Made by a program: the position numbers and the translations under genes. DNA of 57,314 nucleotides from an uncultured Bacillota bacterium (GTDB lineage: Bacteria > Bacillota_I > Bacilli_A > RF39 > UBA660), in assembly GCA_946540075.1 (NCBI GenBank), contig CAMNHZ010000001.1, forward strand, positions 1-57,314, written 5' to 3'. Shown here in pieces: positions 16,984-25,732 of this stretch. Under the pieces are notes generated by a model. It was given only the letters and a program-made list of their open reading frames with translations. It was not told the DNA's origin and made no database searches. The first letter of the stretch is position 1; every line of letters begins with the position of its first letter.

Positions 16984-17593
16984 ATTATCTAAACATTCAT
17001 ATGTTGCAAAAACAAAAGAAGATGCATTAAATAAGTGTTATGAAGAATTAAATGTTAACGAAGAAGAAATTTATGTTAAAGAAACACAAATTGCTGGTAA
17101 GTTATTTAAAGCATCAAAAATTGAACTTGAAGTATTAACTCAAAAGGAGTTAGTTGATTTTATAAAGTACTATATAAATCAAATAGGTACTTTAATGGGG
17201 TTAGATATAAAAACTGAAATTAGAACTTCTGATCAAATAATAAATGTAACTTTAATATGTGAAAATAATGCCATTTTAATTGGTAAAGACGGAAGAACAT
17301 TAAATGCAATTCAAAATTTATTGAGACAATCAATAAGTGTTCAAAGTGGTTTTAATGTTAAAATAAATATTGATGTTTGTGGTTACAAGGAAAAAAGAAA
17401 GAAACGATTTGAAAGAGAAATAAAGAATATTTGTAGAAGTATTTTGAGAGATCATATAGAAGTTAAATTAGATCCAATGAATTCATATCAAAGAAGAATT
17501 GTTCATAATGTTGTTAATAAATATGAAGATTTAAAAACCGAAAGCATTGGTGAAGAGCCAAATAGATATGTAGTAATAAGTTACAAAAAATAG
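16973..17593 (+). CDS. khpB: RNA-binding protein KhpB/Jag
   Basis: Jag (SpoIIIJ-associated) protein, an RNA-binding partner of KhpA that affects cell elongation and sporulation in Firmicutes. It has an N-terminal Jag_N domain (about 1-52), a KH domain with IGKDGRTLNAIQNLL in place of GxxG (about 103-117) and a C-terminal R3H domain containing RRIVHNVV and EPNRYVVI. 206 residues is typical. GGAGGAAAAAGG precedes the ATG, inside the end of yidC. A terminator follows. Confidence 0.94.
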   Translation: MPNKLSKHSYVAKTKEDALNKCYEELNVNEEEIYVKETQIAGKLFKASKIELEVLTQKELVDFIKYYINQIGTLMGLDIKTEIRTSDQIINVTLICENNAILIGKDGRTLNAIQNLLRQSISVQSGFNVKINIDVCGYKEKRKKRFEREIKNICRSILRDHIEVKLDPMNSYQRRIVHNVVNKYEDLKTESIGEEPNRYVVISYKK

Positions 17594-17617
17594 GACTAAA
17601 TTTATATTTAGTCTTTT
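17594..17617 (+). terminator. intrinsic terminator after khpB
   Basis: GACTAAAT / ATTTAGTC stem, 4-base loop, TTTTATT. It abuts the next promoter. Confidence 0.75.
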
Positions 17618-17618
17618 A

Positions 17619-17647
17619 TTGACAACAAAAATTAATTAATATACAAT
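17619..17647 (+). promoter_or_regulatory. sigma-A promoter of the HD-domain gene and mnmE
   Basis: TTGACA (17619-17624), 17-bp spacer, TACAAT (17642-17647). The -35 overlaps the tail of the khpB terminator. Confidence 0.8.
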
Positions 17648-17665
17648 ACGAAGGGATGCGAGATA

Positions 17666-18196
17666 ATGAATTTCAGTAAAGAATATATAAAAATAGTAAA
17701 ACCAATATTAGAACATCCAGAATTTATTAAGAGAAAAGAGTATAAGCATCATGAAAGAGAATCTGTTTATGAGCATTCTCTTATAGTTTCTTATAATTCA
17801 TATAAAATAGCAAAGATGTTAGGATTAGACTATAAAAGTGCTGCAATAGGGGGATTATTACACGATTTTTATAGGTATCCTTGGCAACTTACTGATCAAC
17901 AAAGAAAAGAATTACAGATTCCACCAAGTAAAAAAGGTTTCTTTAATCAACATGGTTTTACCCATGCTCGTGATGCAATGTTAAATGCACGAGAAAAGTT
18001 TCCAGAGTTAATGAATAAAAAAATTGAAAATATAATATTAAGACATATGTTTCCGTTAACACCAATTCCACCTAAATATAGAGAGGGTTGGATAGTTACA
18101 TATGTTGATAAGTATAAATCAATGAATGTTTTAAAAAGTCCAAAAGAATTACCAAAATATATTGGAGTAAAAAGAAAAAATAAAAAAAGGAAGTGA
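17666..18196 (+). CDS. HD-domain phosphohydrolase-like protein
   Basis: HD superfamily protein. The metal-binding pattern is visible: H36 in EHSLIV, the HD pair in GGLLHDFYRYPW near residue 66, a further His in HGFTHARDAM and another in RHMFPLTP. The HD fold usually hydrolyses phosphate esters of nucleotides; the substrate here is unknown. 176 residues with a strongly basic C-terminal tail (RKNKKRK), so nucleic-acid contact is possible. It ends inside the ribosome-binding region of mnmE and shares its promoter. In B. subtilis nothing comparable lies between jag and mnmE. Confidence 0.75.
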   Translation: MNFSKEYIKIVKPILEHPEFIKRKEYKHHERESVYEHSLIVSYNSYKIAKMLGLDYKSAAIGGLLHDFYRYPWQLTDQQRKELQIPPSKKGFFNQHGFTHARDAMLNAREKFPELMNKKIENIILRHMFPLTPIPPKYREGWIVTYVDKYKSMNVLKSPKELPKYIGVKRKNKKRK

Positions 18197-18201
18197 TTAA
18201 T

Positions 18202-19557
18202 ATGAATGATACTATAACTGCAATATCAACTGCTTTAGGAATTGGAGCTATTTCAATAGTAAGAGTAAGTGGAGAAGATGCTATAGATATAGTTAATGAA
18301 GTATTTAAAGGAAAGAATTTAAGTAAAGTAGCTAGTCACACAATTCATTATGGACATATAATAGATAATGAAGAAATAGTTGATGAAGTTTTAGTATCTG
18401 TCATGAGAGCACCAAAAACATTTACAACGGAAGATATAGTTGAAATAAATTGTCATGGTGGTATTGCTACTACTAATAAGGTGTTAGAATTGTTACTAAC
18501 TAAAGGATGTAGATTAGCAGAGCCTGGAGAGTTTACTAAACGAGCATTTTTAAATGGGCGTATAGATTTAATAGAGGCCGAAGGTGTTATGGATTTAATA
18601 AATTCTAAAACAGAACAAGCTTCTAAATTAGCTTTAAATCAAGTTGATGGAAAAGTATCTAATTTAATAAAAAAATTACGTCAAGAAATATTGGAAGTAT
18701 TAGCAAATATTGAGGTTAATATAGATTATCCAGAGTATGAGGATATTGAACAGTATACTACTGATAAGTTAAAAGATAGTATATATGATTTAAAAAAATC
18801 AATAAGTAGGATACTTAATGAAAGTAAGAATGGTAAACTTATCAGCGAAGGAATTAAAGTATCGATAATAGGAAAGCCAAATGTAGGAAAGAGTAGTATC
18901 TTAAATAAATTGTTAGGTGAAAATAAAGCAATTGTAACAGATGTAGAAGGTACAACAAGAGATATTGTAGAGGGTACGATTAATCTTGATGGACTTATGT
19001 TAAATATTATTGATACAGCAGGAATACGTGAAACAAAAGATATAGTAGAAAGTATTGGTGTTAATAAAAGTATCGAATTAATCGAAACATCTGATTTAGT
19101 ATTATTTGTATTAAATAATAACGAGGAATTAGATAAAGAATCTATAGATATATTGAAAAAATTACATAATAAAAATTATGTTGTTATTGTAAATAAAATA
19201 GATTTACCTAATAAACTAGATTTAAAATCTATAAAAACAGATAACATAGTATTGATGAGTGCTATTGAAAATAAAGGTATTGAAGAATTAAAACATTTAA
19301 TTAAGAAAATATATAATATGGAAGAAATTAATACTCAGGATATGACATATTTAACAAGTGCTAGAAGTATATCAATACTTAGAAAAGCATTATCAAGTGT
19401 TAAAGATATAGAAAAAGGTTTATTAGACGATATGCCTATTGATATATTAGAAATAGATTTAAAGAATATATGGAGTTTACTAGGAGAAATAATAGGAGAA
19501 ACTTATAATGATGAGTTAATTGATCAACTATTTAGTCAATTTTGTTTAGGAAAATAA
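18202..19557 (+). CDS. mnmE: tRNA uridine-5-carboxymethylaminomethyl synthesis GTPase MnmE
   Basis: With MnmG it makes the cmnm5/nm5 group on U34 of certain tRNAs. The N-terminal folate-binding domain begins ITAISTALGIGAISIVR. The G domain holds GKPNVGKSS, GTTRD, DTAGIRE and NKID (about 215-360). The protein ends in the catalytic FCLGK, with the Cys needed for modification. ATG 18202 is preferred over GTG 18193 because AAGGAAGTG is well spaced to it. About 451 residues. MnmG is the next gene but one. Confidence 0.96.
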   Translation: MNDTITAISTALGIGAISIVRVSGEDAIDIVNEVFKGKNLSKVASHTIHYGHIIDNEEIVDEVLVSVMRAPKTFTTEDIVEINCHGGIATTNKVLELLLTKGCRLAEPGEFTKRAFLNGRIDLIEAEGVMDLINSKTEQASKLALNQVDGKVSNLIKKLRQEILEVLANIEVNIDYPEYEDIEQYTTDKLKDSIYDLKKSISRILNESKNGKLISEGIKVSIIGKPNVGKSSILNKLLGENKAIVTDVEGTTRDIVEGTINLDGLMLNIIDTAGIRETKDIVESIGVNKSIELIETSDLVLFVLNNNEELDKESIDILKKLHNKNYVVIVNKIDLPNKLDLKSIKTDNIVLMSAIENKGIEELKHLIKKIYNMEEINTQDMTYLTSARSISILRKALSSVKDIEKGLLDDMPIDILEIDLKNIWSLLGEIIGETYNDELIDQLFSQFCLGK

Positions 19558-19568
19558 AGGTGTAAAAT

Positions 19569-20360
19569 ATGATTGAATGGTTTAGTAATATTCCCCATGT
19601 ATTTCAAGCATTGATTGCTACGTTATTTACATGGAGTATTACTGCACTAGGTGCAAGTCTAGTTTTTTTAACAAAGAAGATTAATAAGACATTCATGGAT
19701 GGAATGTTGGGTTTTGCAGCAGGTGTAATGATAGCAGCATCTTTTTGGTCATTAATAATGCCAGGTATAGTAATGGCTAGTAGTTTAAAATTGAATTCGT
19801 TGTTAATAGCTACAGCGGGTTTTATATCTGGAGGATTATTCTTATTTATTAGTGATAACATATATAAAGGTTATGATAATAATAAAGTAGAAGATGGTTT
19901 TAGAAGATCAATGATGTTAATAGTATCTATAACACTTCATAATATACCTGAAGGTATGGCAGTAGGTGTCGCCTTCGGTTCATTAGCTTATGGTTTAGAA
20001 GGAGCTACTTTAGCAAGTGCTATCACTCTTGCGATAGGAATAGGATTGCAAAACTTCCCAGAGGGTAGTGCTGTTTCTTTTCCTCTAAGAAGAGAAGGCT
20101 ATAGCAGATTTAAATCATTTATGTATGGACAATTAAGTGGTCTTGTGGAGCCAATTGCCGGAGTAATAGGAGCATTATTGGTATTAAAAATAAGATATTT
20201 ATTACCACTTTTATTATGTTTTGCAGCAGGATGTATGATTTATGTGGTTATTGAGGAATTAGTTCCAGAAAGCCAAACTAATGAAAAAAAAGATTTGATG
20301 GCGCTATTTACAATTATAGGCTTTGAAGTTATGATGATTATGGATATTGCTCTAGGTTGA
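19569..20360 (+). CDS. ZIP-family metal transporter
   Basis: Integral membrane protein of the ZIP family, which imports divalent metals such as zinc, iron or manganese. 263 residues with about eight hydrophobic segments. The family signatures HNIPEGMAVG (fourth segment) and QNFPEGSAVS (fifth) supply the metal-binding His, Asn, Glu and Pro residues. It follows mnmE by 11 bases, so it is probably in the same transcript, and ends in a terminator. Which metal it carries cannot be read from sequence. Confidence 0.88.
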   Translation: MIEWFSNIPHVFQALIATLFTWSITALGASLVFLTKKINKTFMDGMLGFAAGVMIAASFWSLIMPGIVMASSLKLNSLLIATAGFISGGLFLFISDNIYKGYDNNKVEDGFRRSMMLIVSITLHNIPEGMAVGVAFGSLAYGLEGATLASAITLAIGIGLQNFPEGSAVSFPLRREGYSRFKSFMYGQLSGLVEPIAGVIGALLVLKIRYLLPLLLCFAAGCMIYVVIEELVPESQTNEKKDLMALFTIIGFEVMMIMDIALG

Positions 20361-20381
20361 AGAGATTTTCTCTTCTTTTTA
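20359..20381 (+). terminator. intrinsic terminator after the ZIP gene
   Basis: GAAGAGA / TCTCTTC stem with a 3-base loop, then TTTTT. It overlaps the stop codon. Confidence 0.75.
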
Positions 20382-20382
20382 T

Positions 20383-20410
20383 TGTATAACAAGTAATATT
20401 TTAGTATAAT
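20383..20410 (+). promoter_or_regulatory. promoter of mnmG-rsmG
   Basis: TTGTAT (20383-20388), 16-bp spacer, TATAAT (20405-20410), about 27 bp before mnmG. Confidence 0.65.
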
Positions 20411-20436
20411 ATACAAAGTAAAAAGGACGTGGAATT

Positions 20437-22311
20437 ATGGAATATGATGTAATAGTAGTTGGTGGAGGACATGCAGGATGTGAAGCAGCTTTAGCGTCTT
20501 CACGTATGGGAAATAAAACTTTACTAATAACTGGAAATATAAATAATATTGCTGATATGCCTTGTAATCCTAGTATTGGAGGAAGTGCAAAAGGAATCGT
20601 AGTAAGAGAAATAGACGCACTAGGTGGAGAAATGGGCCGAAATGCAGATAAGTCAAAACTACAGATAAAAATGTTAAACAGTTCTAAAGGTCCATCCGTT
20701 CAAGCACTACGTGCGCAAGCTGATAAAATAACATATCCAAAAGAAATGTTGAAAACATTAAAAAGTGTTACAAATTTAGAAATAAAAGAAGATTTAGTTG
20801 AAAACTTAATAGTAAGAGAAAATACTGTTGAAGGAGTAGAATTAGAAAATGGTGAGAAAATATATTCTAAGGCAGTTATCCTTACAACGGGAACTTATTT
20901 AAAAGCGGATATACTTGTGGGAAATACTCGTCACCGTGAAGGACCACATGGAGAAAAACCAAGTAATTATTTAAGTGATAATCTAAAAAAATTAGGTTTT
21001 AGAATTATTAGATTAAAGACAGGTACACCTCAAAGAATTGATAAAAATACTATCGATTTTACTAAAACAAGAGAAGAAAAAGGATCAGATAAGGAATTGT
21101 TTTTCAGCTTTGATGATAATGAACATTATGATGTTAATGATCAAATATCATGTCATCTTGTATACACAACATCTAAAACTCATGAAATAATAAAAGAAAA
21201 TTTAAATAAATCAAGTATGTATGGAGGTCTCGATGATATTGAAGGAGTTGGTCCAAGATATTGTCCTTCAATAGAAGATAAGATAGTTAGATTCTCAGAT
21301 AAGCCACGTCATCAATTGTTTTTGGAACCAGAAAGCTTATATTATGACGATATTTATATTCAAGGGTTTTCAACTAGTATGCCACATGATGTACAGGAAC
21401 AAATGGTACATAGTTTACCAGGATTAGAAAATGCAAAAATATTAAAGTATGCATATGCCATTGAATATGATGCAATCTATCCAACTCAATTAAAACAGAC
21501 TCTCGAGACTAAATTGATTAATAATTTATATACAGCTGGCCAAATAAACGGTACTAGTGGATATGAAGAAGCAGCATGCCAAGGGTTAATTGCTGGGATA
21601 AATGCATCATTGAAAATACAAGGAAAAGAACCACTTATTTTAAAAAGGAACGAAGCATATATAGGTGTTTTAATAGATGATTTAGTAACTAAAGGAGTAC
21701 GTGATCCATATAGATTATTGACTTCACGTGCAGAATACCGTTTGTTATTAAGGCATGATAATGCAGATATAAGACTTAGAGAATATGGACATCAGATAGG
21801 ATTAATTGATGATAAACGATACAATGACTTTGTTCACAAAAAGCAAATGATGAAGGAATTAACAGATAAATTAAATAGTGTAAAAATAACACCAACTAAG
21901 AAAGTATCAGAATATTTAGAAACATTGAATACTCCAGCATTAAAGGATGGAATTACACTATATAATTTATTGAAACGTCAAGAGATAACAATTGATATGT
22001 TATATCCATTTATAGATGTAGATTATCCAGAAGAAATAAAAAAAGAAGTTGAAATTAATATAAAATACGAAGGTTACATAAAAAAAGCCAATCGTGAAGC
22101 GAAAAAATTGTTAAACTTGGAAAATAAGAAAATACCAGATGATATCGATTATGATACAATTGGAAATTTAGCCAGCGAAGCAAAACAAAAATTAAATGAA
22201 ATAAAACCAACAACATTAGCTCAAGCGCTACGTATAAGTGGTGTTAATCCAGCAGATATATCTATTTTATCGGTTTATTTAAAAAAGGAGTATCGAAATG
22301 GATCAAAATAA
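20437..22311 (+). CDS. mnmG: tRNA uridine-5-carboxymethylaminomethyl synthesis enzyme MnmG (GidA)
   Basis: FAD/NADH enzyme that partners MnmE in U34 modification. The N-terminal FAD-binding motif is VVGGGHAGCEAA (about residues 7-18). NPSIGGSAKG and TGTYLKADILVG are family signatures, as is GTSGYEEAACQGL near residue 370. The C-terminal helical domain includes LLLRHDNADIRL and ends with LRISGVNPADISIL. 624 residues is normal. It overlaps rsmG by 14 bases. Confidence 0.97.
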   Translation: MEYDVIVVGGGHAGCEAALASSRMGNKTLLITGNINNIADMPCNPSIGGSAKGIVVREIDALGGEMGRNADKSKLQIKMLNSSKGPSVQALRAQADKITYPKEMLKTLKSVTNLEIKEDLVENLIVRENTVEGVELENGEKIYSKAVILTTGTYLKADILVGNTRHREGPHGEKPSNYLSDNLKKLGFRIIRLKTGTPQRIDKNTIDFTKTREEKGSDKELFFSFDDNEHYDVNDQISCHLVYTTSKTHEIIKENLNKSSMYGGLDDIEGVGPRYCPSIEDKIVRFSDKPRHQLFLEPESLYYDDIYIQGFSTSMPHDVQEQMVHSLPGLENAKILKYAYAIEYDAIYPTQLKQTLETKLINNLYTAGQINGTSGYEEAACQGLIAGINASLKIQGKEPLILKRNEAYIGVLIDDLVTKGVRDPYRLLTSRAEYRLLLRHDNADIRLREYGHQIGLIDDKRYNDFVHKKQMMKELTDKLNSVKITPTKKVSEYLETLNTPALKDGITLYNLLKRQEITIDMLYPFIDVDYPEEIKKEVEINIKYEGYIKKANREAKKLLNLENKKIPDDIDYDTIGNLASEAKQKLNEIKPTTLAQALRISGVNPADISILSVYLKKEYRNGSK

Positions 22312-23002
22312 GTTTATCGAAGAATTAAAAAAAATAAATGTAACAATAACACAAAAACAAATGGATCAATTAAATAAATATTATGAATTATTAAAAGAAT
22401 GGAATGAAAAAATAAATTTAACCGCAATAACCGAATATGATCAGGTTTTGTTAAAACATTTTTATGATAGTGCAACAATGAATAAAGTTACAGATTTGAC
22501 TAAAGTCAACACTTTATGCGATATAGGTACAGGAGCAGGTTTTCCAGGGATGGTATTAAAAATATTATTTCCTAATTTAAAAGTTACACTTGTTGATGCT
22601 TTGCAGAAGAGAGTTAAATTTTTAAATGAAATTATTTCCCGATTAGAATTGAATGATATAGAAGTATATCATGCTAGAGCAGAAGAATATGCTAAAAATC
22701 ACAGAGAAAAATATGATATAGTAACCGCACGTGCAGTCGCAAGGTTAAATATAATAATGGAGTATACAATTCCAATGGTAAAATTAAATGGGTACTTTAT
22801 TCCATTAAAAGGTAATATTTCCGAGGAAATAAATTCTAGTAATGACGCATTTGAAAAATTATCTTGTCAATTAGAAAATGTATTAGAATTTCAATTACCG
22901 ATAGAAAAGAGTAATAGGACAATATTAAAAATCAAAAAAACAAAACCTACAAGTTTAAAATATCCTAGAAGTTATGCTGAAATTAAGAAAAGACCATTGT
23001 AA
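22298..23002 (+). CDS. rsmG: 16S rRNA (guanine527-N7)-methyltransferase RsmG
   Basis: SAM-dependent methylase of G527 in 16S rRNA; loss gives low-level streptomycin resistance in other bacteria. 234 residues. KEWNEKINLTAIT (about 36-48) and the SAM motif CDIGTGAGFPG (about 73-83) are diagnostic, followed by VTARAVARL. AAAAGGAG lies before the ATG inside mnmG. A strong terminator follows. Confidence 0.96.
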   Translation: MDQNKFIEELKKINVTITQKQMDQLNKYYELLKEWNEKINLTAITEYDQVLLKHFYDSATMNKVTDLTKVNTLCDIGTGAGFPGMVLKILFPNLKVTLVDALQKRVKFLNEIISRLELNDIEVYHARAEEYAKNHREKYDIVTARAVARLNIIMEYTIPMVKLNGYFIPLKGNISEEINSSNDAFEKLSCQLENVLEFQLPIEKSNRTILKIKKTKPTSLKYPRSYAEIKKRPL

Positions 23003-23025
23003 TAATTAGATAATACTAAAAATAT

Positions 23026-23053
23026 CTAGTACTTGAAAGTACTAGTTTTTTTT
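23026..23053 (+). terminator. intrinsic terminator after rsmG
   Basis: CTAGTACT / AGTACTAG stem with loop TGAA, then eight T. Confidence 0.85.
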
Positions 23054-23124
23054 ATTTTTCAATTAATTTAATTAATATTTTAGATTATTTTCCAAAAACG
23101 ATTGAATTATTTCCCAAAATATAG

Positions 23125-23142
23125 TATTCTAAATATAGAATA
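23125..23142. promoter_or_regulatory. inverted repeat in the noc promoter region
   Basis: TATTCTA / TAGAATA with a 4-base spacer, ending 16 bp before the noc start. The right arm overlaps the likely -10 region (TATAGAATAAAAT), so it could be an operator. Function is unproven. Confidence 0.4.
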
Positions 23143-23158
23143 AAATAGGAGTGTTGGT

Positions 23159-25318
23159 ATGGATAAAGGTAAGGTTTTTGAACTAGATATAGATGATATA
23201 CTACCAAATAGGTTTCAGCCTAGGATTAATTTTAGTGAGCGTAATATTAATGAATTAGCTGAATCTATAAAAGAATATGGCGTTATACAACCTATTGTAG
23301 TAAGAAAAATAAGTGATAAATATGAAATAATTGCAGGTGAAAGACGTTATAAAGCTAGTATTATTGCTAATAAAACAACTATACCAGCAATAATAGTAGA
23401 TTTAAATGATAAAGATGCTGCAGAAGTAGCAATTATAGAAAATGTTCAACGTCAAGATTTAACTGCAATTGAAGAGGCTGTTTCTTATAAAAAGATATTA
23501 GATATGGGAATGACTCAAGAACAATTAGCAAAAAAACTTGGTAAAAATCAATCAACAGTTGCCAATAAATTGAGATTGTTAAATTTGATTGATGAAGTCC
23601 AAGAAGCTCTTTTATATCATAAAATATCTGAACGACATGCAAGATCACTATTAAAATTAGATGAAGAAGGGCAACACCATATGTTAAAAAGAATCATAGA
23701 TGAAAGACTTACTGTAAGAAAAACAGATCAAGCTATTTATGATTATATAGTTAGACAAAAACATAAAAAAGAAGAATTTAAAGAAACTAGGCCAGTAGAG
23801 AACAAAGAAGCAGAAGAAAAAGTAAAAGCAACTAAACCTGCTGAACAAGAAATAAAAGAAATAGAACAAATAAAAGAAACATCAAATTCAAAATTGGATG
23901 AAATAGAGGTTTTGGATTTTGATGATGACAGGGAGGAAGAAAATATGCCTAATAATGATAATTTAATACCAAATACACAAATAATAGATGATACAGTTGA
24001 AGAACAAGGAAGTATAATGGATAATCCAAATAATGTAAATATGACAATAAATCCAGGATTTATGGATGTTGATAAAATTCAAAATCAAGCTCAAGACATA
24101 TATGTAGATAATAAACCTAAAGTAGATATGGATTCACTACTTAGTGGAGCAAATAAAACAGAAGAAACAACATCAGAAGTATCAACTACTGCTGAACAAA
24201 ATAATGAACAAACAACAGTTGATATGCCAACAAACACAAATAAATTCTTCAATTTAGAACCAAATAATTCTTCATTTGTAGAAGATATTGATTCTACTAA
24301 AGCTAATGTTGATTTTATGCCACAGGAAGAACAACAAAAAAGTACATTCAATTTTGATTCGTTCTTTAATAATAGTTATCAGCCAACTAGAGCAGAAGAT
24401 ATTACTACTGAATTATCAAAACAACGTGCTATGAATGAGGGAATGGATAATCAATTTAAACAAGACAATAATGATATTATAAATAATACAAATGCATTTG
24501 ATAATACTAATAGTATTGATAATAAGGCAGAACAAGTTAATCCAACAGTATCAAATATGGGTGATTATCAAAATAATGATGCAATTAATGAGATATCATC
24601 TAATTTAGAATTTAATAATTCTATGGTTGAAACTCCTATTAATACAATTAATCAAGAATTAAATAATGATAATCAAAATATTAGTGTAAATCCTACAAAT
24701 ATTCCAAATATCGATAACGGTATTAATAGTCAAATGGATAATAATGTTATAAATACAGAAGTAACACCAGAACCAGCATCAGTAAATGAAACACCAAGAC
24801 AAGCAGAAACATTAGTAACTCCAATCGCACCTATTAATCTTGATTTAAATAATGTGCAAAATGATATTCCAACACCAGAAAATCAAACAATTTCAATGGT
24901 AGAACCTCAAACTTCTGTTAATCCAATTAATGAAACAGAAAGTACATATAATGTTGAGTTACCAGTAAATAATGATAATCAAAATATTAGTGTAAATCCT
25001 ACAAATATTCCAAACATCAATAACGATATTAATAGTCAAATGGATAGTAATGTTATGAATACAGAAGTAATACCAGAACCAGTATCTATGAATAATGTGA
25101 ATTTAAATATTGAACCATCTGCAGTAAATGAAATGCCAAAACAAGAAGAAACATCAGATTCAAATTCACAAGAAGATGTTAATGGGGCAAATATTAGAGA
25201 AGCTATTGATAAGATCAGACAATTAGCAACTCAATTAGAAAATATGGGATTTAACATTGATGTCGAAGAATATGCATTAGAAGATAAATATGAAGTAATG
25301 TTCAAAATAAAAAGATAA
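23159..25318 (+). CDS. noc: Noc/ParB-family protein with a giant Asn-rich insert
   Basis: ParB-type CTP-binding clamp protein. Residues 1-200 have PNRFQPR, the CTP motifs GERRYKAS and ENVQRQDL, and the helix-turn-helix MTQEQLAKKLGKNQSTVANKLRLL. That helix-turn-helix and the position after rsmG match Noc (nucleoid occlusion) better than Spo0J. Residues about 210-670 are an Asn/Gln/Thr-rich, probably disordered stretch with an internal duplication. The last 48 residues (IREAIDKIRQLATQLENMGF onward) resemble the Noc C-terminal dimerisation domain. Total 719 residues against about 280 for normal Noc. The amphipathic N-terminal helix that anchors B. subtilis Noc to the membrane is missing. No ParA/Soj gene follows. 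Confidence 0.78.
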   Translation: MDKGKVFELDIDDILPNRFQPRINFSERNINELAESIKEYGVIQPIVVRKISDKYEIIAGERRYKASIIANKTTIPAIIVDLNDKDAAEVAIIENVQRQDLTAIEEAVSYKKILDMGMTQEQLAKKLGKNQSTVANKLRLLNLIDEVQEALLYHKISERHARSLLKLDEEGQHHMLKRIIDERLTVRKTDQAIYDYIVRQKHKKEEFKETRPVENKEAEEKVKATKPAEQEIKEIEQIKETSNSKLDEIEVLDFDDDREEENMPNNDNLIPNTQIIDDTVEEQGSIMDNPNNVNMTINPGFMDVDKIQNQAQDIYVDNKPKVDMDSLLSGANKTEETTSEVSTTAEQNNEQTTVDMPTNTNKFFNLEPNNSSFVEDIDSTKANVDFMPQEEQQKSTFNFDSFFNNSYQPTRAEDITTELSKQRAMNEGMDNQFKQDNNDIINNTNAFDNTNSIDNKAEQVNPTVSNMGDYQNNDAINEISSNLEFNNSMVETPINTINQELNNDNQNISVNPTNIPNIDNGINSQMDNNVINTEVTPEPASVNETPRQAETLVTPIAPINLDLNNVQNDIPTPENQTISMVEPQTSVNPINETESTYNVELPVNNDNQNISVNPTNIPNINNDINSQMDSNVMNTEVIPEPVSMNNVNLNIEPSAVNEMPKQEETSDSNSQEDVNGANIREAIDKIRQLATQLENMGFNIDVEEYALEDKYEVMFKIKR
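24662..25088 (+). repeat. internal in-frame duplication in noc
   Basis: A segment of about 120 bp at 24662-24782 recurs nearly unchanged at 24968-25088, an offset of 306 bp (102 codons). Both copies encode NNDNQNISVNPTNIPNI and the following NSQMD, then NTEV and PEP. It indicates recent growth of the linker by duplication. Confidence 0.85.
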
Positions 25319-25410
25319 AAATTATAATAATGTTTTCTATAAATAATAATCTTATTAAAAAAATATACAAAGAATACATTGTTATTGACTAAATTAATTT
25401 AGATAAAAGA

Positions 25411-25443
25411 AACAAGGTTGTTTAAAGATTACCTTGTTTTTTT
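25411..25443 (+). terminator. intrinsic terminator after noc
   Basis: AACAAGGT / ACCTTGTT stem with a 12-base loop followed by seven T. It is the 5' part of intergenic repeat copy A. Confidence 0.8.
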
Positions 25444-25563
25444 CTAAAAAAGATAAAAATATACGATTAAAATTGTTGATTTATTATGTTTGATATTAGT
25501 TTATATTTATAACCAGGAATACTATTTAAATAATTTAATTATTGTTTAAACACTTATTTTACC
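25411..25563 (+). repeat. intergenic repeat, copy A (left border of NAD block)
   Basis: About 150 bp of non-coding DNA whose order (terminator with ACAAGG/CCTTGT stem, then an AT-rich core) recurs at 32970-33120. In the core, 25465-25526 aligns without gaps to 33029-33090 at 49 of 62 positions by hand. The rest of 25319-25732 holds the NrtR-type promoter and otherwise only AT-rich sequence. Confidence 0.65.
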
Positions 25564-25626
25564 TTGGAAAATATTGCGTTTTAGTCTCTTTTTATAAAAT
25601 GTTTTTAATTTTTTGTTAAAAAGGCC

Positions 25627-25665
25627 TTGACAAATCTGTTTGTTATTAATATAATGTTAATAACA
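25627..25665 (+). promoter_or_regulatory. promoter with NrtR-type operator, NAD operon 1
   Basis: TTGACA (25627-25632), 17-bp spacer, TATAAT (25650-25655). A palindrome with 9-bp perfect arms TGTTATTAA (25641-25649) and TTAATAACA (25657-25665) straddles the -10 box, the classical position for a repressor. The same arrangement stands before the second NAD transcript, and nrtR lies in the block, so NrtR is the likely ligand. Confidence 0.75.
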
Positions 25666-25732
25666 GATGGCCAAACTGTTAAAAAAATAGAATGTGATAT
25701 TAACAAATTATTAAAAAGAAAGAAGAGATAAA

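Noticed and set aside
23684..24351. Antisense open frames rich in Phe or Ser/Val inside noc
   Set aside because: They mirror the low-complexity coding strand and have no ribosome sites or family match.
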